NCBI GenBank assembly: GCA_965228215.1
Contig: OZ245800.1
Coordinates: 1,240,001-1,304,000 of the forward strand
Direction: 5' to 3'
DNA from: Maricaulis sp965228215
Lineage (GTDB): Bacteria; Pseudomonadota; Alphaproteobacteria; Caulobacterales; Maricaulaceae
Length of the DNA: 64,000 bases
Translations under genes and position numbers: made by a program
Shown here: piece by piece, positions 50,592 through 59,075 of the stretch
Position numbering within the stretch: the stretch's first letter is position 1
Layout: each line of letters starts with the position of its first letter
Notes under the pieces: generated by a model
Database searches by the model: none
What the model saw: only the letters and a program-made list of their open reading frames with translations
Told to the model about the DNA's origin: nothing

Positions 50592-50641
50592 CCCGGGAGT
50601 GTTCTTCCAGGCGCCGCAAATGATGGCCGAGCAGACCAACC

Positions 50642-50986
50642 CTAGTGAGCCTCGCCGCGGACTGCTTCCTTCATGGCCGGATAATCGATCGTGTAATCGA
50701 TGAAGCAGACCCCCGAGGTCGAGGTCGGGAAGCGAAGGCGCCGGGCGGCGTGGATGATGAAACCCCAGTTGGGATCCGACGGGGCGGCGTCGATGAGTTC
50801 GACATTGCCGTCTTCCACGAAGAAGTTCACCCGTGTCAGCAGGGTCTCGTCCGGCCAGGCATCCACGCCTCCAGCTGGAGGCGGTATGTCCGGCTCGACC
50901 CAGATCAGCGGATCAGGACAGGCCTGTGGAGTGTCGTCCGGTTCGACGGCAATTCCAGCGGCCGACATGACGAGTTCGAGGATCAA
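50642..50986 (-). CDS. Small exported TonB-C-like protein, paralogue 2
   Basis: About 114 residues. TTG 50986 overlaps the polA stop codon (TTGA), like the corC-lnt junction, and gives an N-terminus similar in length to paralogue 1, with a Cys near residue 23. GTG 51001 and ATG 50968 are alternatives. TLLTRVNFFVEDGNVELIDAAPSDP and IIHAARRLRFPTSTSGVCFIDYTIDY fit the strand-helix-strand pattern of TonB C-terminal domains. Without a TonB anchor it probably does not energise transporters. Function is unknown. Confidence 0.5.
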   Translation of the reverse strand: MILELVMSAAGIAVEPDDTPQACPDPLIWVEPDIPPPAGGVDAWPDETLLTRVNFFVEDGNVELIDAAPSDPNWGFIIHAARRLRFPTSTSGVCFIDYTIDYPAMKEAVRGEAH

Positions 50987-53769
50987 TGAGCCTCGCCCCA
51001 CGTAGCACCCGCCTTCGCGTCCACTTCCAGCGGCACGCTCAGCTCCAGCGCCGGACGGCAGGCGTCTGACATCACGGTCTTGGTCAGCGCAATGAGATCA
51101 TCGGCCTGGTTTTCCGGGACTTCGAAGACGAGTTCGTCGTGCACCTGCAGCAGCATGCGCGCGTCCAAACCGGCACGTGCAATGTCTTCGGGAAGTCTGA
51201 CCATGGCGCGGCGGATCACATCGGCGGCCGAGCCCTGGATGGGGGCGTTGATAGCCTGGCGCTCGGCGAACATGCGCATGTTGGGATTCTTGTCGCGGAT
51301 GGACGGGAAATGGGCGCGGCGACCGAAAATCGTCTCCACATAACCCTTTTCCTTCGCCTCGGTTTTCATGCGCTCCATATAGTCGGCAATGCCCGGGAAT
51401 TTCTCGAAATAGGCTTCGATGAAGGCCTTGGCCTCCTCGCGGGAGACATCGATCTGATTGGCCAGGCCGAAGGCGGAAATGCCGTAGATGACGCCGAAAT
51501 TGATCGCCTTGGCCTTGCGGCGGATCATCGGATCCATGCCCTCGATCGGCGTGTCGAAGACTTCCGACGCCGTCATGGCGTGGATGTCGACGCCGTTCCT
51601 GAAGGCGTCCTTCAGGGCGTCGACACCGGCGATATGGGCCAGCAGGCGCAGCTCCACCTGGCTGTAGTCGGCGGCGACGAGGACATTGCCCGGCTCGGCG
51701 ATGAAGACTTCGCGGATCTTGCGGCCTTCCTCGGTGCGGATCGGGATGTTCTGGAGATTGGGCTCGGTTGAGGAGAGGCGACCCGTGGTGGTCGCGGCCA
51801 GCGAAAACGAGGTGTGAACCCGGCCGGTCTCGCGATTGATATGGTCCAGAAGCGCGTCGGCATAGGTGGATTTCAGCTTGGCGAATTGCCGGTATTCCAG
51901 GAGCGCGACCGGCATGGCGTGGCCGTCGTTGGCGAGCGAGTCCAGCACCGCCGCATCGGTCGACCAGGCGCCGGTCTTGGTCTTCTTGCCACCAGGCAAG
52001 CCCATCTCTCCAAACAGGATTTCCCCGATTTGTTTCGGTGACGCAACGTTGAATTCGCGCCCCGCAGCTTCGTGGGCGGCGGCTTCGGCGGCCATCATTT
52101 TCTGGGCGAAATCCGAGGACAGAACGTGCAGCTGGTCCGGATCGACCTTGATGCCGGCGCGTTCCATCGAGGAGAGCACCTGGGGCATGGGCCGTTCCAG
52201 CGTCTCGTAGACGGTCGCCTTGCCCTTGCCGGCCACGGACGGTTTCAGGATCTCCCACAGACGCAGGGTGACATCGGCATCCTCCGCGGCATAGGCGGTG
52301 GCCTTGTCCAGCGGAACCTTGTCGAAGGTGATCTGCGATTTGCCGGTGCCGCAGACTTCCTTGAACGGGATGCATTGATGGCCGAGATGTTTCTCGGCCA
52401 GCGCGTCCATGCCGTGTTTTTCCAACCCCGCCGCGATCACATAGGAGAGCAGCATCGTGTCGTCATAGGGCGCAACATCAATGCCGTAGCGACCGAGGAC
52501 GGAGAGATCATATTTGAAGTTCTGGCCGACCTTGAGAATGGCCGGATCTTCCAGCATGGGTTTCAGCGCATCCAGCGCCTGTTGCATCGGGATCTGGTCC
52601 GGAGCCGCGCCCGTGTCGAACATGTCGCCAGAGCCTTCGGGATCGACATGCGCCAGCGGGATGTAACAGGCCTCGCCCGGCGCCGTGGCCAGGCAGACGC
52701 CGACCAGGCCGGCAGCCGTGGCAGAGAGCGCATCGGTCTCGGTATCCACGGCAACCACGCCGGTTTCGCGGGCGCGTTCGATCCAGCGGTCCAGCGCGGC
52801 CATGTCGGTCACACACTCGTATTTCGAGCGATCGATCGGGGCCGTCGCATCGCCGCTCTCATCGGCCGCGGGTGCGCCCAGCGCTTCCTCCACCTTGCGG
52901 GTGAAGGTCCGGAATTCCATCTCGCGCAGGAAGCCGACGAGGGTTTCCGGATCCGGTTCGGACATACCGAAGGCTTCCAGCGGTTCGTCGATCGGCGTGT
53001 CGATCTTCAGCGTCACCAGGTCGCGCGAGATACGCGCATCATCGGCGTGATTGAGCAGTTTCTCGCGGCGACCCTTCTGCTTGATCTCGCCGGCGCGCTC
53101 GAGAAGCGTGTCGAGATCACCGTATTCATTGATCAGGAGGGCGGCGGTCTTCACGCCGATACCCGGAACGCCGGGCACATTGTCGACACTGTCACCGGCG
53201 AGGGACTGGATATCGATCACCTTGTCCGGCCCGACGCCGAACTTCTCCATCACTTCGGGCGCCTGGATGCGCTTGTTCTTCATGGCGTCGAACATGGAGA
53301 TCTTGTCCGAGACCAGCTGCATCAGATCCTTGTCCGAGGAGACAATGGTGACGTCGGCACCCTTGGCCTCGGCCTGGCGTGCATAGGTGGCGATCAGATC
53401 ATCGGCCTCGTAATTCTCCTTCTCGATACACGGCGTGCCGAAAGCGCGGGTCGCATCGCGGATGATGGAGAATTGCGGCACCAGGTCTTCCGGCGCCGGA
53501 GGACGATTGGCCTTGTAGAGATCATACATGTCATTGCGGAAGGACTTGCCGGAATGATCGAAGATCACGGCCAGGTGCGAGGGTTGGTCCGGCCCCTTGA
53601 GGTCTTCCAGCAGTTTCCAGAGCATGTTGCAGAAACCCTGGACCGCACCCACCGGCGTACCGTCGGACCGGGTCAGCGGCGGCAGGGCGTGATAGGCCCG
53701 AAAGATATAGCCCGACCCGTCGATCAGATAGACGTGGCTGGTTTCATCAATAGGGCGCTCTACGGCCAT
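50983..53769 (-). CDS. polA: DNA polymerase I
   Basis: A 928-residue polymerase with all three activities. The 5'-3' exonuclease domain (about 1-290) starts VYLIDGSGYIFRAYHALPPL. The 3'-5' exonuclease (about 325-510) keeps its acidic residues: VAVDTETDA, NFKYDLSVLGRYG and YAAEDADVTLR. The polymerase domain has motif A DYSQVELRLLAHIAG, motif B RRKAKAINFGVIYG and motif C VHDELVFE. Its upstream region carries repeat copy B and a cluster of GANTC sites. Confidence 0.97.
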   Translation of the reverse strand: MAVERPIDETSHVYLIDGSGYIFRAYHALPPLTRSDGTPVGAVQGFCNMLWKLLEDLKGPDQPSHLAVIFDHSGKSFRNDMYDLYKANRPPAPEDLVPQFSIIRDATRAFGTPCIEKENYEADDLIATYARQAEAKGADVTIVSSDKDLMQLVSDKISMFDAMKNKRIQAPEVMEKFGVGPDKVIDIQSLAGDSVDNVPGVPGIGVKTAALLINEYGDLDTLLERAGEIKQKGRREKLLNHADDARISRDLVTLKIDTPIDEPLEAFGMSEPDPETLVGFLREMEFRTFTRKVEEALGAPAADESGDATAPIDRSKYECVTDMAALDRWIERARETGVVAVDTETDALSATAAGLVGVCLATAPGEACYIPLAHVDPEGSGDMFDTGAAPDQIPMQQALDALKPMLEDPAILKVGQNFKYDLSVLGRYGIDVAPYDDTMLLSYVIAAGLEKHGMDALAEKHLGHQCIPFKEVCGTGKSQITFDKVPLDKATAYAAEDADVTLRLWEILKPSVAGKGKATVYETLERPMPQVLSSMERAGIKVDPDQLHVLSSDFAQKMMAAEAAAHEAAGREFNVASPKQIGEILFGEMGLPGGKKTKTGAWSTDAAVLDSLANDGHAMPVALLEYRQFAKLKSTYADALLDHINRETGRVHTSFSLAATTTGRLSSTEPNLQNIPIRTEEGRKIREVFIAEPGNVLVAADYSQVELRLLAHIAGVDALKDAFRNGVDIHAMTASEVFDTPIEGMDPMIRRKAKAINFGVIYGISAFGLANQIDVSREEAKAFIEAYFEKFPGIADYMERMKTEAKEKGYVETIFGRRAHFPSIRDKNPNMRMFAERQAINAPIQGSAADVIRRAMVRLPEDIARAGLDARMLLQVHDELVFEVPENQADDLIALTKTVMSDACRPALELSVPLEVDAKAGATWGEAH

Positions 53770-54163
53770 GGATTTCCCCTCGAACTGAGTCGCAGGAGAC
53801 TAACGTGCGTTGGCGCGGGGGAGAATGGCGCCGTGCTGATATAACGGGGGATAGGCAGACTCTATACCTCCTCCACTTGTGGGGGAGGTGTCCCGCAGGG
53901 ACGGAGGGGGAACCCCCTCAGACCTTGGAACCTGCGGTCCCAAGCCCAGCTCCCCCACAAGTGGAGGAGCAATATCATCCTCTACCGTCAGGTCTGCCGC
54001 ATGCCTCCCAGACTCCAGGCCGAAAGGTCGCGGAGTTATCCGTGCAGGCGAGTGCGTCGCGGCGCATTTCGCTGCGGGCGGGAATTCGATCCGGAGTCCG
54101 AATCCGAGATTTCCGACAAAACCGGACTCTGCGCGCGAAAAACTGCTTTGGAATCAGTAGGCG
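53770..54163. other. Non-coding polA upstream region with GANTC cluster
   Basis: About 390 bp between polA (start 53769, leftward) and the end of the SLC13 gene. It holds palindromic repeat copy B (53868-53969) and five GANTC sites within 145 bp (54011, 54094, 54100, 54125 and 54151). No gene on either strand looks convincing. It should contain the polA promoter, but no clear -35/-10 pair was recognised. Confidence 0.55.
53868..53969. repeat. Interspersed palindromic repeat, copy B
   Basis: A 102-bp element whose outer 20-bp arms (53868-53887 and 53950-53969) are perfect inverted repeats. Between them lie GGTGTCCCG, GGACGGAGGGGG, CCCCCTCAGA and CAAGCCCAGCTCCCCC, the same block order as copy A. 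The element could fold as one long cruciform or as separate hairpins. It is non-coding, in the polA upstream region. Confidence 0.85.
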
Positions 54164-55678
54164 TCAGCCACCAAATCCGGCCATGCCTGCCACGATGCCG
54201 ATCATGGTGATGATCACGATCGAGGCGAGGTTGATGCGGAAACCGGCCGTGATCATCTGGCCCTGCGTGGTCGCTCCGGAGGCGTAGACGATGGCGTTGG
54301 GGGCCGTGGCGACAGGCAGCATGAAGGCGCAGCTGGCAGCGATGGCGACCGGGACGATCAATTGCTCGGGCGGGACGCCGGCATTGACGGCCAGCACGCC
54401 CAGGACCGGCATGAAGGCGGTCGTCGTGGCCACGTTGGACGTCACTTCGGTCAGGAAGACGACGGTGCCAACCAGGACGAGGATGAGGACCGGGGTCGGC
54501 CAGGCGGCGACGAAACTCATCTGTCCGCCGAGCCAGTTGGCGAGACCGGTCGAGGACAGGGCTGCGGCTAGCGAAAGACCGCCGCCGAACAGGATCAGCA
54601 CATTCCAGGGCAGGTTGGCGACGCCCTCCCAGTCCATCAATTGCTTGCCTTTGTTCCCGGCACCGCCGGCCGGGATGAGGAAGGCCGCGACAGCGCCCAT
54701 CACGGCGATCTGCGTATTGCCGAGCTGGAGCGTGACGGGCAGTGACAGCTGCGTGGAGAGCCAGGAAAGGAGCGGATTCCAGCCCCATTGCGTTCCGGCC
54801 TGTCCGATCAATTCGCCCGGCAGGACACGTCCCATCCACAAGAGGGCGACCGTTCCGAACAGGATGGCGACGCGAAATTCCGGCGTGGTCATCTTGCCCA
54901 GGGCCTTGAGCTCCTCGGCCACGGTCTGGCGGGCGGCGGAACTGTCCTTGTTGACGGAGAGTTTGAAGACCAGGCGGGTGAGAATGAACCAGGCGGCCGG
55001 GATGACCAGCAGGACTGCGGGCAGGCCCAGCGCCATCCATTCCGGGAAGGTGATCTCGCGACCGAATTCGTTTTCCAGGAAGCCGATACCAATGAGATTG
55101 GTCGGCGTGCCGACCGGCGTCGCCATGCCTCCGATCGAGGCGGCATAGGCCACGCCCAGCACGAGCGCCGTAGCAAAGAGTTTCGAGGCCACGCCCTCAC
55201 GCTCGACTTCCTCGGCGACCTTGAGGGCGATCGGGATCATCATCAGCGTGGTGGCGGTGTTGGAGATCCACATCGAGAGCAAGGCCGAGGCGACCATGAA
55301 ACCGCCGACCAGGGCCGCTGGATTGCCGCCGAACGTTTTCACGACATTGAGCGCGATCCGGCTGTGCAGATTCCATTTCTGGATTGACAGCGCGATGATG
55401 AAACCGCCCAGCAGGAGCATCACGATCGAGCTGGCATAGGGCGCCGTGGCAGCACCTGTCGACGTGATGCCCAGCAGCGGGAAAACCGCAATCGGGATGA
55501 GCGCCGTCGCCGCGATGGGCAGGGCTTCGGTGGCCCACCAGCTCGCCATGAGCAGCGCGATCGAGGCCAGCAGCCAGGCTTCTGGGCTCAGGCCTTCAGG
55601 AGCAGGAAAGAATTGGAGGCCCGCCGCGAGAACCACGCCGGTGATCAGGCCGATACGCTGGCTGCGGGTCTGGGCCAT
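54164..55678 (-). CDS. SLC13/DASS-family sodium:dicarboxylate symporter
   Basis: A 504-residue transporter with about 11-12 membrane segments. Two SNT-type motifs mark the divalent anion:sodium symporter family: LSMWISNTATTLMMIPIAL (about 140-158) and TEVTSNVATTTAFMPVL (about 422-438). WWATEALPIAATALIP near the N-terminus is also typical. The likely substrates are C4-dicarboxylates or citrate. It is followed on the same strand by polA after a repeat-rich spacer, so it is not in an operon with polA. Confidence 0.9.
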   Translation of the reverse strand: MAQTRSQRIGLITGVVLAAGLQFFPAPEGLSPEAWLLASIALLMASWWATEALPIAATALIPIAVFPLLGITSTGAATAPYASSIVMLLLGGFIIALSIQKWNLHSRIALNVVKTFGGNPAALVGGFMVASALLSMWISNTATTLMMIPIALKVAEEVEREGVASKLFATALVLGVAYAASIGGMATPVGTPTNLIGIGFLENEFGREITFPEWMALGLPAVLLVIPAAWFILTRLVFKLSVNKDSSAARQTVAEELKALGKMTTPEFRVAILFGTVALLWMGRVLPGELIGQAGTQWGWNPLLSWLSTQLSLPVTLQLGNTQIAVMGAVAAFLIPAGGAGNKGKQLMDWEGVANLPWNVLILFGGGLSLAAALSSTGLANWLGGQMSFVAAWPTPVLILVLVGTVVFLTEVTSNVATTTAFMPVLGVLAVNAGVPPEQLIVPVAIAASCAFMLPVATAPNAIVYASGATTQGQMITAGFRINLASIVIITMIGIVAGMAGFGG

Positions 55679-55687
55679 GCGAGCGGG

Positions 55688-55885
55688 CTAGCCGCTCTTG
55701 TCTTCGGCGGAACCCTTGCGAACGAAACGGCGATCGCAATAGGGGCATTCCACGAAATCATCCTGGCCCATTTCGAGGAAGACGCGCGGATGGCCCAGGG
55801 CACCTCCACCGCCATCACAGGCAATGCGGTGATCTTCGGTGACGATGATTTCCGGCTCGGGAGCGGGATGAGAGGCGTTGGCCAT
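55688..55885 (-). CDS. CHCC-type zinc-finger protein
   Basis: A 65-residue protein with the zinc-finger pattern of the NDUFS6-like zf-CHCC family: ACDGGGGALGHPRVFLEMG, then ECPYCDRRFV. The ligands would be one Cys, one His and two Cys. Such proteins are near universal in alphaproteobacteria; a role with complex I assembly is inferred from the mitochondrial relative. It is 9 bp upstream of the SLC13 gene on the same strand. Confidence 0.85.
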   Translation of the reverse strand: MANASHPAPEPEIIVTEDHRIACDGGGGALGHPRVFLEMGQDDFVECPYCDRRFVRKGSAEDKSG

Positions 55886-55962
55886 GTTCGGTCCTCATGG
55901 ACAGGCAGGATTGGTATGCCTAGTTATGGCGTTCACACCCGGCCCGTCAATTCCGAGGCGAC

Positions 55963-56931
55963 ATGTCTGACACATCCGATCTTCCCGAATTCGCACTTGA
56001 AGCTGTCGATCTGCGCAAAACCTACGGCGGATCGGGCAAGGCGCTGGCGAAAGAAGCGCTCAAGGGTGTGGACCTGAAGGTCAAGCGGGGATCGATCTTC
56101 GGCCTGCTCGGTCCGAATGGTGCCGGCAAGTCGACCTTCATCAATATCTTCGCCGGCCTGGTGAAGAAATCCTCCGGCACCGCCCGGACCTGGGGTTTCG
56201 ATATCGAGCGCGACAGCCGCAATGCGCGCGCCGCGATCGGCGTCGTGCCGCAGGAAATCAACATGGACGTCTTCTTCACGCCGCACGAGACGCTGGAATT
56301 GATGGCGGGTTTCTACGGCGTACCCAAGGCCGAGCGGAAGACGGACGAATTGCTCGAGGCGGTCGGTCTGTCCGACAAGCGCGATGCCTATGTGCGCCAA
56401 TTGTCCGGCGGCATGAAACGGCGTCTTCTCGTGGCCAAGGCGATGGTGCACCGCCCGCCCGTCCTGGTGCTCGATGAGCCGACGGCAGGCGTGGACATCG
56501 AGCTGCGCCGACAGCTCTGGGATTATGTGCGCGAACTGCATGCTGCCGGCACGACCATCGTTTTGACCACGCATTATCTCGAGGAGGCGCAGGAGCTGTG
56601 CGACGAGATCGCCATTGTCGACCAGGGCCAGGTCATCGCCTGCGAACCCAAGGAGCAATTGCTCAAGCGCATGGATTCCAAGACCCTGGTCATCGAACCG
56701 GCGGAACCGTTGAGCGAAGTCCCTGCCGCGCTGGCCGGCTATGATGTCGAGATCCGGGAGGGCGGTGCCCTGGCGATCACCTATCGCTACGGCCAGGTCT
56801 CGGTGGCGGAAATGATCGAGAAATTCCACGCCTCCGGCGCCCGCATCGAGGACCTGCGTACCGAGGAGGCCGATCTCGAGGATGTCTTCCTGTCGCTGAC
56901 CTATAATCGCGAGGGACATGAGCCGGCCTAA
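55963..56931 (+). CDS. ABC transporter ATP-binding protein (YadG-like)
   Basis: A 322-residue ATPase. Walker A GPNGAGKST is at about 48-56, the Q-loop VPQEINMD follows, the signature is LSGGMKRRLLVAKA, and Walker B is LVLDEPTAGVD, followed by the switch THYLEEAQ. Residues about 240-320 form the extra C-terminal domain of ABC-2 exporter ATPases. The closest recognised type is YadG, which pairs with an ABC-2 permease. No permease gene is adjacent, so it is orphan within this window. Confidence 0.87.
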   Translation: MSDTSDLPEFALEAVDLRKTYGGSGKALAKEALKGVDLKVKRGSIFGLLGPNGAGKSTFINIFAGLVKKSSGTARTWGFDIERDSRNARAAIGVVPQEINMDVFFTPHETLELMAGFYGVPKAERKTDELLEAVGLSDKRDAYVRQLSGGMKRRLLVAKAMVHRPPVLVLDEPTAGVDIELRRQLWDYVRELHAAGTTIVLTTHYLEEAQELCDEIAIVDQGQVIACEPKEQLLKRMDSKTLVIEPAEPLSEVPAALAGYDVEIREGGALAITYRYGQVSVAEMIEKFHASGARIEDLRTEEADLEDVFLSLTYNREGHEPA

Positions 56932-57051
56932 TCCCCCTAAAACAAAGGGGAAACGCACACGGTCGGCACGCTTTTGCCACCCTTTCGGCAAGATTGGATG
57001 CCATACACGCGCACATGGTTACATAGACGCAAATCACGGGAGGGCGCGCGC

Positions 57052-57435
57052 ATGAAACTCGGCATCAGACGTTTCTTTTCAATTATGGTTGCAGCGCCAC
57101 TTTTCGTGGTCCTGGCTTGGTTTTTCGGCGTCTTTCTCCAACCCAATGGTAGCGCCGGTGCGAGTTTCTCCTTCGTGCTGATACTGCTCAGCGCCCTCGC
57201 CTCGATGGTGGTCTATGGCTGGCTCATGCGGCCGGGCCCCAAGGTCCGCTTCCGGAATCGCGGTGTGGAAGGCATGGAAAAGGACTGGGGGATAGGACTC
57301 ATGGGCGCCAGTCATCAGCAAGCGAACAAACGCAGGCGCGACGAGACCGACGGGGATGATTTCGGCGGTCGACGATCAAGCGACGACATGGATGGCGACG
57401 GGGACGGCCTCGACGATGGCAGCAGCTACGCCTGA
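57052..57435 (+). CDS. Small membrane protein with Asp/Gly-rich tail
   Basis: A 127-residue protein; GGGAGGG precedes ATG 57052. Two hydrophobic helices (about 9-30 and 42-62) are followed by a basic stretch and a hydrophilic C-terminus. The last 30 residues are Asp/Gly-rich, with DMDGDGDGLDDG resembling calcium-binding type-3 repeats. No family was recognised. It lies between the ABC ATPase and tRNA-Arg genes, 120 bp from the former. Confidence 0.6.
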   Translation: MKLGIRRFFSIMVAAPLFVVLAWFFGVFLQPNGSAGASFSFVLILLSALASMVVYGWLMRPGPKVRFRNRGVEGMEKDWGIGLMGASHQQANKRRRDETDGDDFGGRRSSDDMDGDGDGLDDGSSYA

Positions 57436-57476
57436 TTGCGCGCTGCAGCGGCATCGGGTATGGCTCCCCGTATCGC

Positions 57477-57553
57477 GCACCCATAGCTCAGCTGGATAGA
57501 GCGCTGCCCTCCGAAGGCAGAGGTCAGAGGTTCGAATCCTCTTGGGTGCGCCA
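57477..57553 (+). tRNA. tRNA-Arg (anticodon CCG)
   Basis: A complete cloverleaf of 77 nt with genome-encoded CCA (57551-57553). The acceptor stem GCACCCA/TGGGTGC (57477-57483 with 57543-57549) is perfect. The anticodon stem CTGCC/GGCAG encloses CTCCGAA with anticodon CCG at 57511-57513. The T-loop TTCGAAT and a standard D-arm TAGCTCAGCTGGATAGAGC are present. It reads CGG codons. Confidence 0.97.
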
Positions 57554-57632
57554 CTTCCTTTATCTCACGCCAGCTCGCTTCGCTCGCGGCTCCGATGGGG
57601 CGGCCTGACCGGCCGGCGCGCAGTCGCGCTTG

Positions 57633-57652
57633 CGAACCCGACGGGTTCGGTT
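57633..57652 (+). terminator. Weak terminator-like hairpin downstream of tRNA-Arg
   Basis: CGAACCC (57633-57639), loop GAC and GGGTTCG (57643-57649) form a 7-bp stem, followed by G and TTT (57651-57653). It is about 80 bp after the tRNA. The short T-run makes its activity doubtful. Confidence 0.35.
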
Positions 57653-57744
57653 TCCGGGATCTCACATCGATTGGCGTCGATTCCGGCTCGCCAGCTGCAG
57701 CAATCGCCCTATGATCGGTTCCTCGACGCAACCGGGGATTCGAC

Positions 57745-58827
57745 ATGACCACGATCAATGAAGCCACACCTGTTCTGGTCACCGGCGCGACCGGCTATCT
57801 GGCCGGCGTTATCGTCAAGCAATTGCTGGAGGCCGGACGGACGGTCCACGCCCCGGTGCGGGACCCGGATAATGCCGACAAGCTGAAGCATCTCAACGCA
57901 GTAGCGGCGGCCACACCGGGCCAGATCCGCTATTTTGCTGCGGATTTGCAGCAGCCGGGCTCCTATGCCGAAGCCATGCAGGGCTGCGAACTGGTCATCC
58001 ATACCGCCTCGCCCTTCTTCACCAGTGTCACTGATCCGGAAGCACAATTGATCCGGCCCGCCGTCGATGGCACCGCGAACGTGCTCGGCAGTGTCAACGA
58101 GACCGACAGCGTGAAACGCGTGGTCCTGACCTCCAGCTGTGCGGCGATCTATGGCGACAATGCCGACGTCGCCAAGGCACCGGGCGGCGTGCTGACAGAA
58201 GAGGTCTGGAACACCACGTCCAGCGTGGCGCACCAGCCCTATTCCTATTCGAAACTCCTCGCCGAGAAGAAGGCCTGGGAGATGGTCGAGGCTCAGGACC
58301 GCTGGGACCTCGTGGTGATCAATCCGTCCTTCATCCTGGGGCCGGGCATCAATCCCGACACGACCGGCGAGAGCTATTCCCTGATGATCCAGATGGGTGA
58401 TGGCACATTTGCCAGCGGCGTGCCGGCGATCGGCATGGGCGTAGTCGATGTACGTGAAGTCGCGGCGGCGCATGTCCGGGCCGGTTTCACGCCGGCGGCT
58501 TCAGGCCGGCACATCCTCTCCGGTCACAATACGGATTTCTTCGAAATGGCATCGGTTCTGCGCGAGCATTACGGCCAGGCCTTCAAACTGCCCAAGTCGA
58601 AAATGCCCAAATTCATGGTGTGGCTGCTGGGTCCGCTCGTGAACAAGGCGATGACCCGCAAGGTTGTCAGCCTGAATGTCGATGTGCCCTGGCGGGCTGA
58701 CAATACCAAGAGCCGCGAGGCGCTGGGGATTGAATACCGGTCGCTCAAAGCCACGCTGGTGGACATGTATGACCACCTGGTCGAGGGCGGGCGGCTCAAG
58801 CCCCGGCGAGCCAAGGCAAACGCCTAG
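57745..58827 (+). CDS. NAD(P)-dependent extended SDR, dihydroflavonol-4-reductase-like
   Basis: A 360-residue extended short-chain dehydrogenase/reductase. The cofactor motif VTGATGYLAG is at about 12-21, and HTASPFF and LTSSCAAIYG follow. The catalytic Tyr and Lys are in YSYSKLLAEKKAWE (about 168-181). The arrangement resembles dihydroflavonol/cinnamoyl-CoA reductase relatives, which in bacteria act on unknown aldehydes or ketones. It stands alone between tRNA-Arg and a convergent small membrane protein gene (3-bp gap). Confidence 0.85.
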   Translation: MTTINEATPVLVTGATGYLAGVIVKQLLEAGRTVHAPVRDPDNADKLKHLNAVAAATPGQIRYFAADLQQPGSYAEAMQGCELVIHTASPFFTSVTDPEAQLIRPAVDGTANVLGSVNETDSVKRVVLTSSCAAIYGDNADVAKAPGGVLTEEVWNTTSSVAHQPYSYSKLLAEKKAWEMVEAQDRWDLVVINPSFILGPGINPDTTGESYSLMIQMGDGTFASGVPAIGMGVVDVREVAAAHVRAGFTPAASGRHILSGHNTDFFEMASVLREHYGQAFKLPKSKMPKFMVWLLGPLVNKAMTRKVVSLNVDVPWRADNTKSREALGIEYRSLKATLVDMYDHLVEGGRLKPRRAKANA

Positions 58828-58830
58828 CGC

Positions 58831-59016
58831 TCAGCCGGCATAACACCAGAGACCGGTGCAGACGCCGAAGAAGAGCTGCATCGCCAGGTCCATCAGCCCG
58901 GTCACGATCAGGAGGGGGAAGCCGACATAGAGCAGGCTCAGCCAGATCGCTCCGATCGTGATGCGCGGTTCGGTGATCTTGTGTCCGAGGACGGTGTCCG
59001 TCTTGCGGGCGAACAT
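58831..59016 (-). CDS. Small membrane protein, unknown function
   Basis: A 61-residue protein starting MFARKTDTVLGHKI at ATG 59016, with GGGAG 6 nt upstream. Two hydrophobic segments (ITIGAIWLSLLYVGFPLLIVTGL and LAMQLFFGVCTGLWCYAG) suggest a double-spanning inner-membrane protein with two Cys near the C-terminus. No family was recognised. It is convergent with the SDR gene and divergent from the FemAB-like gene. Confidence 0.6.
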   Translation of the reverse strand: MFARKTDTVLGHKITEPRITIGAIWLSLLYVGFPLLIVTGLMDLAMQLFFGVCTGLWCYAG

Positions 59017-59075
59017 GGCGGCTCCCAACAGGCTGGTCAGACCTCATTAACCGCATTTCCCTAACGCTTCCTGTC

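Noticed and set aside
50392..50703. Plus-strand frames across repeat copy A
   Set aside because: They run through the palindromic repeat, have Pro/Gly-rich products and no ribosome-binding site, and they oppose the TonB-C-like genes.
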